Source of the DNA: an uncultured Tolumonas sp.
GTDB taxonomy: Bacteria > Pseudomonadota > Gammaproteobacteria > Enterobacterales > Aeromonadaceae
Reading direction: 5' to 3'
Length of the DNA: 64,000 nt
Assembly (NCBI RefSeq): GCF_963556105.2
Contig: NZ_OY829944.1
Location: 124,001 to 188,000, forward strand
Shown here in pieces: positions 1 to 9,162 of the stretch. A program made the translations under genes and the position numbers. A model generated the notes under the pieces. The model was given only the letters and a program-made list of their open reading frames with translations. It ran no database searches and was not told the DNA's origin. How positions within the stretch are numbered: position 1 is the first letter of the stretch; every line of letters begins with the position of its first letter.

Positions 1-441
1 ACCGGCATGCACGCGGCCATTGATGGCAATACCAGAACCACACCCGGTGCCGATGATGACGGCAAACACTACTTTACCGCCGGCACCAGCGCCGTCAGTC
101 GCTTCCGATACCGCCAGACAGTTGGCGTCATTGGCGATACGTACCGGGCGATCGAGCATGGCTTCCAGATCTTTATCCAGCGGCTGGCCGTTCAGCCAGG
201 TGGAGTTGGCATTTTTCACTTTGCCGGTAAATGGCGAGATGGTGCCGGGAATGCCCAAACCCACCGAACCTTTTTTGCCGGTGGCGGCTTCGGCGTCCAG
301 CACCAGACCGGTGATGGCGTTCAGCGTTTGCTGGTAATCATGGCGAGGCGTAGGCACTCGTTTGCGGAACAGCTCGCTACCCTCGTTATCCAGCGCGATA
401 ACTTCAATTTTGGTTCCACCTAAATCAATTCCGATGCGCAC
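1..441 (-). CDS. mak: Fructokinase, ROK family (5' part, runs off left edge)
   Basis: The first 147 codons of a ROK-family sugar kinase are present; the gene continues beyond base 1. The frame opens with GTG at 441, preceded by AAGAGGAAA about 6 nt upstream. Visible features are the N-terminal ATP-binding motif IDLGGTK (residues 5-11), the catalytic Asp in NDAN (about residue 105) and the glycine-rich GTGCGSG segment (about 131-137). The order and wording follow E. coli Mak (YajF), which phosphorylates D-fructose to fructose-6-phosphate in the cytosol. It diverges from the response regulator at 572 with 130 bp between them. A related ROK glucokinase or N-acetylhexosamine kinase is possible, but the [10 protein letters not shown] stretch fits Mak best. 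Confidence 0.88.
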   Translation of the reverse strand, partial: MRIGIDLGGTKIEVIALDNEGSELFRKRVPTPRHDYQQTLNAITGLVLDAEAATGKKGSVGLGIPGTISPFTGKVKNANSTWLNGQPLDKDLEAMLDRPVRIANDANCLAVSEATDGAGAGGKVVFAVIIGTGCGSGIAINGRVHAG

Positions 442-571
442 GGTTTATTTCCTCTTATTGTTTGATGTAGCTGAAGTTGGTCAGCTCACAGTTCATTGTT
501 TGTTCTCTGGTTTCGACGTCACAAATGACTACAATTTGGTTTATCTCTAAAAATAAGCACGGACCCCATTA

Positions 572-1312
572 ATGAAAAACAAGATCCTGGTCGTGGACGA
601 TGACGTCGCTATCTGCGAATTGCTGACCGATGTCCTCTGCGAACATGTGTTCGAAGTTCGAACCTGTCATCTGGCGCAATCCGCCCTGCAGACGTTACAG
701 CAGGAACCTGATATTGCGCTGGTACTGCTGGATCTAATGCTGCCTGACATGAGCGGTCTGTTATTGTTACAACAAATCCGTCTGCAATTCCCCGATCTAC
801 CCGTCATTATGCTGACCGGTTTAGCCACCGAATCAGACATGATCGTGGGCCTGGAAATGGGGGCTGATGACTACATTGCCAAACCTTTTGTGCCGCGTAT
901 TGTCGTGGCGCGCGCGAAAGCGGTGTTGCGCCGCACACCGGCCGGCGAAACGCCGCAACGCCGTGCCGTAGTGCCGATCAGCGGCCCCGGTTATCGTTTC
1001 GACGGCTGGTTGCTCAACACCCATACTGGTCGCTTGCACACGCCCGACGGCGACGATATTGAGCTGACGCAGGGCGAATATTCGTTGTTGACCGTGCTGC
1101 TGAAAAACGCGCGTAAAGTGCTGACCCGCGATCAACTGCTGGAGATGACGCACAGCGATGCGCTGGATGTGTTCGACCGCACCATCGATGTGTTGATCAT
1201 GCGCTTGCGCCGGAAAATCGAACCCAACCCGAAACAGCCGGAATATATCCGCACCATCCGTGGTGCCGGTTACGTCATGTCGCGCGAAGTGACCGTCGTT
1301 CATAAAGCCTGA
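572..1312 (+). CDS. OmpR-family response regulator
   Basis: A 246-residue two-domain regulator. The receiver domain (about 1-120) has the acidic triad DDD (9-11), phosphoacceptor Asp54 in LLDLMLP, Thr82 and Lys104. A winged-helix DNA-binding domain (about 145-240) follows, ending in the typical RTIRGAGYV motif. No kinase gene is adjacent. The nearest is the hybrid kinase at 9163, at the other end of the sugar operon, and the two probably form one system controlling that operon (inference). The Shine-Dalgarno is weak (GGA about 10 nt upstream). Its 3' end overlaps the convergent PfkB kinase gene by 13 nt, so read-through from either side would give antisense RNA. TorR/TorS is a distant analogue, but I see no convincing tor boxes. 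Confidence 0.9.
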   Translation: MKNKILVVDDDVAICELLTDVLCEHVFEVRTCHLAQSALQTLQQEPDIALVLLDLMLPDMSGLLLLQQIRLQFPDLPVIMLTGLATESDMIVGLEMGADDYIAKPFVPRIVVARAKAVLRRTPAGETPQRRAVVPISGPGYRFDGWLLNTHTGRLHTPDGDDIELTQGEYSLLTVLLKNARKVLTRDQLLEMTHSDALDVFDRTIDVLIMRLRRKIEPNPKQPEYIRTIRGAGYVMSREVTVVHKA

Positions 1313-2337
1313 TCACCTCCGTTACCATTCGCTTGTTGTGCTATAAATGCCTGTAACTCGGTCAGCGGCGCCGCGCCATCAATGGCGTTGGTGCTGCGTA
1401 GGTTAAACCGCGCACAGGCATTACCCAGTTGTAACGTCTCGCGCAGATCCCACGCCTGATGCAGGCCATATAACACACCGGCACAAAACGCATCACCCGC
1501 GCCAACCGTGCCGGCAATCTCCTGCGGCTCGATCCAATACGATGGGGTAAACAGGCTGTCGCCGTGACGGCTGGCGGCCCACGCACCTTCCGGACAATGG
1601 ATCACCACGACGCGTTGCACGCCGTGTTGCAGCAGGCTTTTTGCTGCCAGTGGAATTTGGTACAGGTCGGGTTTACCGTCAGCCAGGCGTAGCGGTTGCC
1701 CGGTTAAGGTTGCGGCCTCTAATTCATTGATGATCAGATAATCGACATACGGCAGCGTTGGTAACACCACTCGTTTGGCGCGCTCCGGGTCATCGACCGA
1801 AACCAGATCCAGCGAGGTGAGATAACCCTGTTGCTGTAACTGATGGAACAAGCGTGCCGCGATGACACCGTATTCCTCATCCACAGCTTCCAGTTGTTGC
1901 AGCAATAACAGGTAAGCCAGATGCAAAATGCGGTGATTGCTGTGCAGATCGGATAACACGCGACTGTCAAACGCGGCATTACTGCCATGGGCGTGGAAAA
2001 AGGTACGTTGCCCGTTGCGATGATTGGTCATCACCTGCGTCATGCTGGTCGGGTGCGGCGCGGTTTGCAGCCAGCGACAGTCAATATCATCGTCGCTGAG
2101 ACACTGGCGAATAAATTCACCATCCAGATCATCACCCAGCAAGCCGGCCGCCGCGAGCGGTAGACCAGTTTTCATCCGTGCCAGCGTGCGCAATACGTTG
2201 GGCACCGCGCCGCCGGTAGCATTTTCCGTGTGCAGAATGGTGGCCAGTCGCCCCTGTTCCGGCCAGTCGTCAATCAGATGCACATGATCAACCAGCAGCG
2301 TGCCAGCGGCGAGGATGCCACAGCGCGGGGCGTTCAT
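1300..2337 (-). CDS. PfkB-family carbohydrate kinase
   Basis: A 345-residue ribokinase/PfkB-fold sugar kinase. The N-terminal region contains the glycine-rich substrate segment TGGAVPN (about 41-47). The C-terminal signature GTVGAGDAFCAG carries the anion-hole glycines and the catalytic Asp. It is the last gene of the minus-strand sugar operon; its ATG overlaps the aldolase stop codon (TGATG), which suggests translational coupling. With an aldolase directly upstream it plausibly makes the ketose bisphosphate that the aldolase cleaves, acting after isomerase and FGGY kinase. The substrate is not determinable from sequence. Its 3' end overlaps the convergent response regulator by 13 nt. Confidence 0.85.
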   Translation of the reverse strand: MNAPRCGILAAGTLLVDHVHLIDDWPEQGRLATILHTENATGGAVPNVLRTLARMKTGLPLAAAGLLGDDLDGEFIRQCLSDDDIDCRWLQTAPHPTSMTQVMTNHRNGQRTFFHAHGSNAAFDSRVLSDLHSNHRILHLAYLLLLQQLEAVDEEYGVIAARLFHQLQQQGYLTSLDLVSVDDPERAKRVVLPTLPYVDYLIINELEAATLTGQPLRLADGKPDLYQIPLAAKSLLQHGVQRVVVIHCPEGAWAASRHGDSLFTPSYWIEPQEIAGTVGAGDAFCAGVLYGLHQAWDLRETLQLGNACARFNLRSTNAIDGAAPLTELQAFIAQQANGNGGDQAL

Positions 2338-3197
2338 CAGGCTTTCCCTGCGCTGCCAAAGATCTGCATCTGCTCTTCCACCGTTTTCTGAATGGCTGTT
2401 TCAATGCCCATCAGCATGTGTGCCAGTTCATCGTAGGCGGTTTCGCGATGCTGCATTGCCTGCTCAACGGCCACCAGCGCATTTTGTGACATGCCGGTGT
2501 AGAAGTTAATTTTGTGAATACCCAGCGAAATGGCTTTGCGGAAATCCGCATCACTGATGCCGGAACCACCGTGCAGCACCAGCGGCAAACCGGTTTGTTC
2601 CTGAATGGCTTGCAGGCGCGGGAAGTCGAGTTTGGGTTCGCCACGATATTTGCCGTGCGCATTACCAATGGCGACAGCCAGCGCATCGATGCCGGTGCGG
2701 GTGACAAAATCGGTGGCTTTGCTCGGGTCGGTAAATTTACTGCTGTCACATGAGCCATACAACGAGCCGCCTTCGTCACCACCGACTGCACCCAGTTCGG
2801 CTTCCACTGAAATACCGAGCGCATGGCACATCTTCACTACTTCTGCAGTCTGGCGAATATTCTCTTCGTAACTTAAACCCGAGCCATCAAACATCACCGA
2901 GGTAAAGCCCAGACGAATGGCTTTCATTACCGCATCAAAGCTGGTGCCATGATCGAGATTCAGCACCACCGGAATATTGTGCAACGCGGCTTCTGCTTTG
3001 ATGGCGGCACAGATGGCATCCAGTGACACATATTTAAAATGCACTTCGGCGATATTGATGATGAATGGTGAACGTTGTGCTTCGGCGGCGGCAAACAGCG
3101 CGCGCAGGAAATGGGTATCCAGCACATTAAACGCACCTAAAGCATAACCATGCTCACGGGCATGCGATAAACCCTGAGCGAGAGAAATCAGCGACAT
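2337..3197 (-). CDS. Class II ketose-bisphosphate aldolase
   Basis: A 286-residue class II (zinc-dependent) aldolase of the FbaA/GatY/KbaY family, about the usual length for GatY/KbaY. Visible motifs are LNLDHG (proton-donor Asp and first Zn-ligand His, about 80), the HGKY segment with a second His ligand (about 180) and VLHGGSGI (third His and phosphate-binding loop, about 208). It would split a ketose (bis)phosphate into dihydroxyacetone phosphate and an aldehyde. It overlaps the isomerase gene upstream by 10 nt and couples to the PfkB gene downstream. Specificity (fructose, tagatose or another ketose) cannot be read from the sequence. Confidence 0.87.
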   Translation of the reverse strand: MSLISLAQGLSHAREHGYALGAFNVLDTHFLRALFAAAEAQRSPFIINIAEVHFKYVSLDAICAAIKAEAALHNIPVVLNLDHGTSFDAVMKAIRLGFTSVMFDGSGLSYEENIRQTAEVVKMCHALGISVEAELGAVGGDEGGSLYGSCDSSKFTDPSKATDFVTRTGIDALAVAIGNAHGKYRGEPKLDFPRLQAIQEQTGLPLVLHGGSGISDADFRKAISLGIHKINFYTGMSQNALVAVEQAMQHRETAYDELAHMLMGIETAIQKTVEEQMQIFGSAGKA

Positions 3198-3898
3198 AAC
3201 GATGGCTCCTGTAACGGTAGGAAACGGGCATATTCGTTACACAAAATGTGCAACGGCGATTCATCTTCTTCAATTTCACTGAAACGGGATTGTTGCTGCA
3301 GGAACCGATTATCACACCGATCATCATTCACCATCGAAACCTCACCCAAGATCACCGGGCCAAAACCCGGTTCGGCCCAGAATGAGTGATAGAGACCTTG
3401 CGTCAATGTGATGCTTTGCCCCGCGGTTAAACGCAGGCGACTGCCGGCTTTATGTCGCTGGCGTTCACCGTCGAGCACGACGTCGATATCGGTGGTGTCA
3501 CACTGTTCATCGGTGGTGCGGTTATACAGCTCAATGATCATATTGCCGCCGCCACGATGGATGATGTCTTCCATCTTGTACCAATGAAAATGGCAGGGTG
3601 TGACCTGACCTTCGCGGCTGATCATGATTTTTTCGGCATACGGTTTCGGGTAGGGTTTACCGCCGACAGAGCCGTTACGCAGGGTGAACAGGGTCAGACC
3701 GGTTGAGGCAAAATCATTGCTACCCATGTCGGTGACATCCCAACCGAGTTGCAGATCGAACACTTCCTGAAAACGGCTAAGATCGTGTTTGGCCCATTCG
3801 TTGGGAGTGAAGTGCGCGAATGGCGGCAGCGCGATCTGGTGTTTGGCAAATAGTGCTTGGCTTTCGGCTAAAATTTCATTGAGCTGTGAACGACGCAT
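3188..3898 (-). CDS. D-lyxose isomerase-type sugar isomerase
   Basis: A 236-residue cupin-fold protein resembling D-lyxose ketol-isomerases (YdaE type). The metal site is visible as CHFHWYKMEDI (two His and a Glu, about 100-110) with a later conserved His in GLYHSFWAE (about 171). Characterised members interconvert D-lyxose/D-xylulose and also D-mannose/D-fructose with Mn2+. The start ATG directly follows the stop of the FGGY kinase (TAAATG), with its GGAGGGG ribosome site inside the kinase 3' end. In this operon it would supply the ketose that the kinase phosphorylates. Assignment to this fold is good; the natural substrate is unknown. Confidence 0.8.
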   Translation of the reverse strand: MRRSQLNEILAESQALFAKHQIALPPFAHFTPNEWAKHDLSRFQEVFDLQLGWDVTDMGSNDFASTGLTLFTLRNGSVGGKPYPKPYAEKIMISREGQVTPCHFHWYKMEDIIHRGGGNMIIELYNRTTDEQCDTTDIDVVLDGERQRHKAGSRLRLTAGQSITLTQGLYHSFWAEPGFGPVILGEVSMVNDDRCDNRFLQQQSRFSEIEEDESPLHILCNEYARFLPLQEPSLCR

Positions 3899-5344
3899 TT
3901 ACCCCTCCTGTTGGCACAACCAGCGCGTCAGCTGCTGGTAACGCTGATAGCGCGCCTGCAGATCGGGTTGTGATTGTGGTCGGATGATGGCTGTCGCAGG
4001 TACGACGTGCGAAGTCAGATGTAATAAAGCTTCCGGTTCGATGGCTAAGCGGGCCAGTCGGGCGGCCCCAAAAGCGGCGCCAACATCGGCATACGTTGGC
4101 ACAATGATGCGACATTGCGTGAGATCGGCAATCATCTGTAACCAGAACTGGCTGCGCGCACCGCCACCAGTGGCAATCATTTGATGCGGCGCGCAACCAG
4201 CTTGTTGCAGCGCGCGATAACCATCGGCCAATGAAAAGGCCACACCCTCCATGACGGCACGGGCTAAGTGTCCGCGCTGATGTGAATCGGCGAGGCCAAA
4301 GAAGGCACCGCGCAGATGCGGGTCATTCCACGGTGTGCGTTCACCATTCAGAAACGGGGCGAACAACACATCGCCCGCCTCATGCTGTTCAGCTTCCTGC
4401 GCCAGTTGCGCTTCCGGCGTGCTTGTGAGTCGGGAAAACCAGCTTAAAGATGCGGCTGCACTCAAAGTCACCGCCATCTGATGCCAGCGCTCGGGCAGGG
4501 CATGGCAGAAACTGTGTACTGCTTGTTGCGGGTTAGCGTAATACTGATCTGAGGCGGAAAAAATAACGCCGGAGGTACCGAGCGAGACAAAGCCATCTCC
4601 CGCCTTAACAACACCAAGCCCAATCGCGCTGGCCGCGTTATCGCCGGCGCCGGCGATCAGCGGCGTGTTGCGTGGTAAGCCCCAGTCATCGGCTAAGGCG
4701 TCATATAACGAGCCGGTTACCTGATTACCTTCATACAAATCCGGCATCTGGTTGACGGTGAGATTACAAGCCACCAGCAGCTCTTCGCTCCACTGGCGGC
4801 GCGCAGTGTCCAGCCATAATGTGCCGGCACTGTCGGCCATATCACTGGCAAAGTCACCGCTCATGCGATAACGCAGGTAATCTTTGGGCAGCAGTACGTG
4901 AGCGATACGGGCAAAAATATCCGGCTCGTGACGTTGTACCCACAGCAGTTTTGGCGCGGTAAAACCAGCCATCACGCGGTTGCCGGTGATGCCGATGAAA
5001 TCTGCGCGTTGCTCTAGCCAGCGACACTCGGCGGTGCTGCGGCCATCATTCCATAAAATGCAGGGGCGTAGGATCTGGCCTTTATCATCTAACAAGGTGG
5101 CGCCGTGCATCTGGCCACTGAAACCAATGCCTTTTATCTGACGCAGCGCGGCGGGTTGGCGGGTTTTGAGTTGCAGCATGGCCTGTTGTAGCGCCTGCCA
5201 CCAGTCGTGCGGATTTTGCTCGCTGAAATCGGGCTGAAGGTGTTGTACCGTCAGTGGCATGCTCGCACTGTCGATGATGTGTTCGTCGGTATCCAGCAAA
5301 AGGACTTTCAGGCTGGAAGTACCTAAATCAATACCCAGGTACAT
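3899..5344 (-). CDS. FGGY-family carbohydrate kinase (xylulokinase-like)
   Basis: A 481-residue kinase of the FGGY family, close in length and motifs to XylB (484 residues). The N-terminus has the ATP-binding GIDLGTSSLKV loop (4-14). The substrate region reads GFSGQMHG (about 75-82), and the C-terminal half has GAGDNAASAIGLG and ATGGGARS. It likely phosphorylates the ketose made by the adjacent isomerase; if that is D-xylulose, the product is xylulose-5-phosphate. However, the presence of a PfkB kinase and an aldolase suggests a route ending in aldol cleavage instead. A GGGAG site 7 nt before the ATG supports the start. It lies downstream of an internal terminator hairpin at 5411-5437, so its expression is probably lower than that of the binding protein. 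Confidence 0.85.
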   Translation of the reverse strand: MYLGIDLGTSSLKVLLLDTDEHIIDSASMPLTVQHLQPDFSEQNPHDWWQALQQAMLQLKTRQPAALRQIKGIGFSGQMHGATLLDDKGQILRPCILWNDGRSTAECRWLEQRADFIGITGNRVMAGFTAPKLLWVQRHEPDIFARIAHVLLPKDYLRYRMSGDFASDMADSAGTLWLDTARRQWSEELLVACNLTVNQMPDLYEGNQVTGSLYDALADDWGLPRNTPLIAGAGDNAASAIGLGVVKAGDGFVSLGTSGVIFSASDQYYANPQQAVHSFCHALPERWHQMAVTLSAAASLSWFSRLTSTPEAQLAQEAEQHEAGDVLFAPFLNGERTPWNDPHLRGAFFGLADSHQRGHLARAVMEGVAFSLADGYRALQQAGCAPHQMIATGGGARSQFWLQMIADLTQCRIIVPTYADVGAAFGAARLARLAIEPEALLHLTSHVVPATAIIRPQSQPDLQARYQRYQQLTRWLCQQEG

Positions 5345-5410
5345 AAATCGGCTCCCGGAACGTTGCCAGTCTGGTTAGCGTTCAACGTTAAATTGAGCGC
5401 TGACCACAGT

Positions 5411-5437
5411 GGCAAAAACGCCGCCTTGCGGCGGCGT
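5411..5437 (-). terminator. Intra-operon terminator/attenuator after the binding-protein gene
   Basis: On the minus strand an 8-bp GC-rich stem, ACGCCGCC with GGCGGCGT and loop GCAA, is followed directly by TTTTTGCC. It sits 15 nt after the binding-protein stop and before the FGGY kinase. Its position suggests partial termination, giving more transporter mRNA than catabolic mRNA (inference). Confidence 0.8.
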
Positions 5438-5452
5438 GTCATACGGGATGAA

Positions 5453-6394
5453 CTATTTAACTGTCCAGCCTTTGTAATCCTTCACGTTGTTGCGGTCGAT
5501 CAGGGTTACTGGGATCAGCACTGGTTCTTTTGGTGCTGGTTTGCCTTGCAGAATGTTGTAACCAATTTCTACCGCTTTAGATGCCATGACTTGTGGATCT
5601 TGGGCTGGAGTAGAAACGAACAGGTTGTCAGTACGTTTCAGAGCGACTTCTGCATCAGGTGAACCGTCTACACCGACGATGAAGAACTCTTTACGTTGTG
5701 CCTGTTTGGCTGCCAGATCCGCACCGATACCGGTAGGGTCATTGATAGCGAATACCGCATCAATTTTTGGATAAGCTGCCAGCAGAGAAGTCATGACTTC
5801 TAAGCCACCTTCACGGCTACCTTTACCGTTTTGGTTAGAAGACAGTACTTTGATGTCTTTGTATTTTTTGAAGGTGTTCATACAGCCATCAACACGGTTG
5901 GTTACCGCAGATACTGGTGGGCCGTTGATGATCACAACATCACCGCGACCTTGCAGTTTGTCAGCAATGTATTGGCAACCCAGTTCACCCGCTTGGGTGT
6001 TGTTGGAGGTAACAGTGGCATCTGCGCCTTCTGCTGCTACGTCAACCGCTACCACCACGATACCCGCTTTCTGGGCACGTTTTACTGCAGGAGCGATACC
6101 TTTCGAGTCAGCCGCGTTCAGTACGATCATATCCACGCCAGCAGCGATGAAGTTGTCGATCTGAGTTACTTGTTGGCCCAAGTCATAACCACTGGATACC
6201 AGTGTTACTTTGACGTCTTTACCTGCCAGTTGGCGGGCTTTCATTTCCGCACCCTTGGTGATCTGTACGAAGAATGGGTTCGCCAGGTCGCCAACGGTAA
6301 CACCGATAGATTTCAGGTCTTTGGCCTGAGCCAGCGGTGCGGTGGTAATGACTGCTGCTGCGATCAGGGTGGACATCAGTTTGTTCAAACGCAT
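5453..6394 (-). CDS. Periplasmic sugar-binding protein of ABC transporter
   Basis: A 313-residue periplasmic-binding-protein-like (Peripla_BP_4, RbsB/AlsB type) solute receptor. A cleavable signal peptide is visible (positively charged N-terminus, hydrophobic core, cleavage near AQA-KD at 24-25). The mature part begins with the typical SIGVTVGDLANPFF strand and helix and contains the hinge and ligand motifs VVAVDVAAEG and NDPTGIG. It delivers a monosaccharide to the permease encoded just upstream. Since periplasmic receptors can also report to sensor kinases (TorT/TorS, ChvE/VirA), it is a candidate input for the hybrid kinase at 9163 (inference). It is the third transporter gene, directly before an internal terminator. 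Confidence 0.9.
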   Translation of the reverse strand: MRLNKLMSTLIAAAVITTAPLAQAKDLKSIGVTVGDLANPFFVQITKGAEMKARQLAGKDVKVTLVSSGYDLGQQVTQIDNFIAAGVDMIVLNAADSKGIAPAVKRAQKAGIVVVAVDVAAEGADATVTSNNTQAGELGCQYIADKLQGRGDVVIINGPPVSAVTNRVDGCMNTFKKYKDIKVLSSNQNGKGSREGGLEVMTSLLAAYPKIDAVFAINDPTGIGADLAAKQAQRKEFFIVGVDGSPDAEVALKRTDNLFVSTPAQDPQVMASKAVEIGYNILQGKPAPKEPVLIPVTLIDRNNVKDYKGWTVK

Positions 6395-6468
6395 AGTTGT
6401 TGTACTCCGCCGTTATTGTTTAGGGGGTGTTGCGTTGTTTGGGTGTCGTTAGACACTCGTTGTGTGTA

Positions 6469-7467
6469 TTAAGCGCCCGCATGTTTCCGGGTACGATATT
6501 TATCAATCAGAACTGCAATGATGATCACACAGCCTTTGATTACCAACTGCCAGAAGTAAGAGACACCCATCAGCGTCATCCCGTTGTTCATGGCGGCGAT
6601 AATCAATGCGCCGATTAACGTGCCGGTGATACTACCAATACCACCAGACAGACTGGTACCACCGAGCACTACCGCCGCGATAGCATCCAATTCGTAGCCA
6701 ACACCGAGGTTGCCGTTGGCACTGTAAAGACGAGAGGCACTCATGATGCCGCCCAATCCAGCCATTAAACCGCTCAGGGCATAGACGAAGGTCAGTACCA
6801 TGCCGACCTTGATACCGGTCAGACGAGCCGCATTGGCATTACCACCTACTGCGTAGACATGCATACCCAGTGTGGTTTTGCGCAGAATGAACCAGCAAAT
6901 AGCGATGACCACAAAACCGATCACAACTAACCATGGGATTGGTCCTAAATAGGCGTTACCAATCCACTCGAAGCTGATGTTGTTGTTGATCACGGTGGTA
7001 CCACCGGCTAATAGGTAAGCGGCACCACGAAGTGCAGTATAGGTACCGAGCGTGGCAATAAACGGTGGCAGACCAATATAAGCCACCATCACGCCATTCA
7101 GTGTGCCCATCAGCAAGCCGCCCATCAGTGCGACTGGAATCGACAACAACCCCAGTTCAGGGCTCAGAGATGTCACCATGGACATAACGGCAGTAGCACC
7201 GAGGATTGAACCGACCGATAGGTCAATCCCGCCAGTGATGATGACGAAGGTCATCCCCGCGGCCAGTACCGTATTGATGGAAGACTGGCGCACAATGTTC
7301 ATGATGTTCGATTCAGTCGCAAAGTTTGGCGTCATCAAACTGAAGCCAATAAAAATCAGGATCAGAACAGGTAAGATCCCGACCGACTGGATCACTTTAT
7401 GTAGCGTGAATTTCTTTTCCGGGCTGGTAGCCGCATTGGTATTGGTTGTGCTCATAGCGTTACTCAT
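6469..7467 (-). CDS. Sugar ABC transporter permease (RbsC/AlsC family)
   Basis: A 332-residue integral membrane permease of the BPD_transp_2 family. After a short cytoplasmic N-terminus it has about 8-10 hydrophobic segments. The family-typical ITGGIDLSVGS motif (about 92) and the AVVLGGTSLSGGIGSITGT cytoplasmic loop that contacts the ATPase (about 265-285) are both present. It forms the homodimeric channel of the importer. It lies 13 nt after the ATPase gene and 74 nt before the binding-protein gene. Confidence 0.92.
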   Translation of the reverse strand: MSNAMSTTNTNAATSPEKKFTLHKVIQSVGILPVLILIFIGFSLMTPNFATESNIMNIVRQSSINTVLAAGMTFVIITGGIDLSVGSILGATAVMSMVTSLSPELGLLSIPVALMGGLLMGTLNGVMVAYIGLPPFIATLGTYTALRGAAYLLAGGTTVINNNISFEWIGNAYLGPIPWLVVIGFVVIAICWFILRKTTLGMHVYAVGGNANAARLTGIKVGMVLTFVYALSGLMAGLGGIMSASRLYSANGNLGVGYELDAIAAVVLGGTSLSGGIGSITGTLIGALIIAAMNNGMTLMGVSYFWQLVIKGCVIIIAVLIDKYRTRKHAGA

Positions 7468-7480
7468 TCCTGATTCTCTC

Positions 7481-9004
7481 TCATGCCACTTCCGCGCCGG
7501 CCATGTGGTGGGTTGCCCCGGTAGCCAGCTCCATGATGTTTTCTTGGGTGATTGCTTCTCCGTCTAACTCACCGACAATGCTGCCGGCACGCATAACGAA
7601 AACGCGGTCACTCATGCCTACGATTTCTGGTAACTCACTGGAGATCATCAGAATGGCAACGCCTTTACGTGCCATGTCGGTCATCATCCGGTAAATTTCA
7701 CTTTTCGCGCCGACGTCCACGCCACGGGTTGGTTCATCCAGAATCAGCAGTTTCGGGTGGATGGCGACCCAGCGGGAAATCAGACATTTCTGCTGGTTCC
7801 CGCCAGAAAGACCGCCCACTGCGACTTGGCTGTGCGGCACGCGAATATTCAGTGTCTTGATTGCGGTATCACTCAGTGCTCGGTTTTTCTGTTCGTTCAG
7901 TACACCGAGTTTGCTGTCTCGTTCGATGGTGGCCATCACGATGTTGTCGTGCACGGTCATCTCCAGAAACAGGCCTTGTTCTTTGCGGTTTTCTGTTAAA
8001 AAGCCGATCCCACAGTCAATCGCATCACGCGGATTGTTGATTTCCAGTGGTTTACCTTTCAGTTTGATATTGCCGGAGACAATTTTGCGCGCGCCGAAAA
8101 TCAGCTGGGCTAATTCAGAGCGACCGGCTCCGACCAGACCAGATAAGCCGACAATTTCACCGGCCCGCACATTCAAACTGCCAGACAGCACTTTGTCGTC
8201 ATCGGTCAGATCATGGCATTCCAACACCATGTCACCCTTTGGAATAGCCCGGTCTTTGTTGAACAGATCGTTGAGCGGACGGCCTACCATCATGCGGACC
8301 AGTTCGCTGGCGGAGAGTTCGCTGCGCATCAGGCTGCCGATATATTGACCATCACGTAATACGCTGACGCGATCGGATAATTCATAGATTTCAGCCATCC
8401 GGTGACTGATATAAATGATTGCCAACCCTTCACTGCGCAGTTTTTTGATCAGCGCAAATAACATATCGGTTTCACGGGAAGACAGCGCGGCAGTCGGTTC
8501 GTCCATGACCAGCACACGACTGTTACGGTGCAGGGCGCGGGCAATTTCTACCTGCTGTTGCTCGGCAATACTTAAGCTGGATACTTTGGCAGAAGCTTTA
8601 AAACGCGCAGCCAGACGCGCCAGTACTAACTCGGTTTCTTCTTCCATCTTCTGGCGGTTCACCATCCCGTTACGGGTGATTTCGGAACCGAGAAAAATGT
8701 TTTCCGCAACCGTGAGGTTCGGCGCCAGATTGATTTCCTGATAAATCAGGGTAATACCGGCATTTAACGCGTCTTTCGGACCATTGATGGTGTAAGGCTG
8801 GCCATCGATAGCAATTTCGCCAGCGGTCGCAGTGTAAGCACCCGCCAGAATTTTCATCAGTGTACTTTTACCGGCACCATTTTCCCCCATCAGGGAATGC
8901 ACTTCGCCAGGATAGATAGTCAGGCTGACATCTTTCAGGGCGTAGAACTGGCCGAAGCGTTTGGCGATGTTTCGCATCTCCAAAATGGGTTGTTTGTCGC
9001 TCAT
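7481..9004 (-). CDS. Sugar ABC transporter ATPase, RbsA/MglA type
   Basis: About 507 residues, a duplicated ATPase typical of sugar importers. The N-terminal half has Walker [10 protein letters not shown] (about 41-49), [15 protein letters not shown] and Walker [12 protein letters not shown]. The C-terminal half has the degenerate [10 protein letters not shown]-loop, [14 protein letters not shown] and [12 protein letters not shown]. It energises uptake through the adjacent permease. Two ATGs are tandem at 9007 and 9004; GAGG lies 6 nt before the second, which I chose. It is the first gene of the operon, divergent from the hybrid kinase, with a 158-bp shared regulatory region. Confidence 0.92.
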   Translation of the reverse strand: MSDKQPILEMRNIAKRFGQFYALKDVSLTIYPGEVHSLMGENGAGKSTLMKILAGAYTATAGEIAIDGQPYTINGPKDALNAGITLIYQEINLAPNLTVAENIFLGSEITRNGMVNRQKMEEETELVLARLAARFKASAKVSSLSIAEQQQVEIARALHRNSRVLVMDEPTAALSSRETDMLFALIKKLRSEGLAIIYISHRMAEIYELSDRVSVLRDGQYIGSLMRSELSASELVRMMVGRPLNDLFNKDRAIPKGDMVLECHDLTDDDKVLSGSLNVRAGEIVGLSGLVGAGRSELAQLIFGARKIVSGNIKLKGKPLEINNPRDAIDCGIGFLTENRKEQGLFLEMTVHDNIVMATIERDSKLGVLNEQKNRALSDTAIKTLNIRVPHSQVAVGGLSGGNQQKCLISRWVAIHPKLLILDEPTRGVDVGAKSEIYRMMTDMARKGVAILMISSELPEIVGMSDRVFVMRAGSIVGELDGEAITQENIMELATGATHHMAGAEVA

Positions 9005-9075
9005 CATCTGCCTCGTGGTGAAGTTTCATGGCAGCAGTAAAACACCGGAGTGTAAATGGCGTATGTTTTGTGTGA

Positions 9076-9097
9076 TTAACAATTGTCATAATGTTAA
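9076..9097. promoter_or_regulatory. Inverted repeat in divergent kinase/sugar-operon promoter region
   Basis: A 22-bp imperfect palindrome begins TTAACA and ends TGTTAA, lying midway between the ATPase gene and the hybrid kinase. It is the only obvious dyad in the 158-bp divergent region and a candidate operator for the response regulator at 572 (inference). No copy is visible upstream of the regulator gene itself. Confidence 0.4.
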
Positions 9098-9162
9098 TGG
9101 CGCTTTTGTTCACCTTGCCAAGCGGCTACTCTGACACCTCTAATTGGTTGTGAGAAATTGCC

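Noticed and set aside
442..571. TorR-like boxes (CAGTTCATTG, TGTTCTC) before the response regulator
   Set aside because: Only loose matches to CTGTTCATAT, not arranged as direct repeats; too weak to claim.
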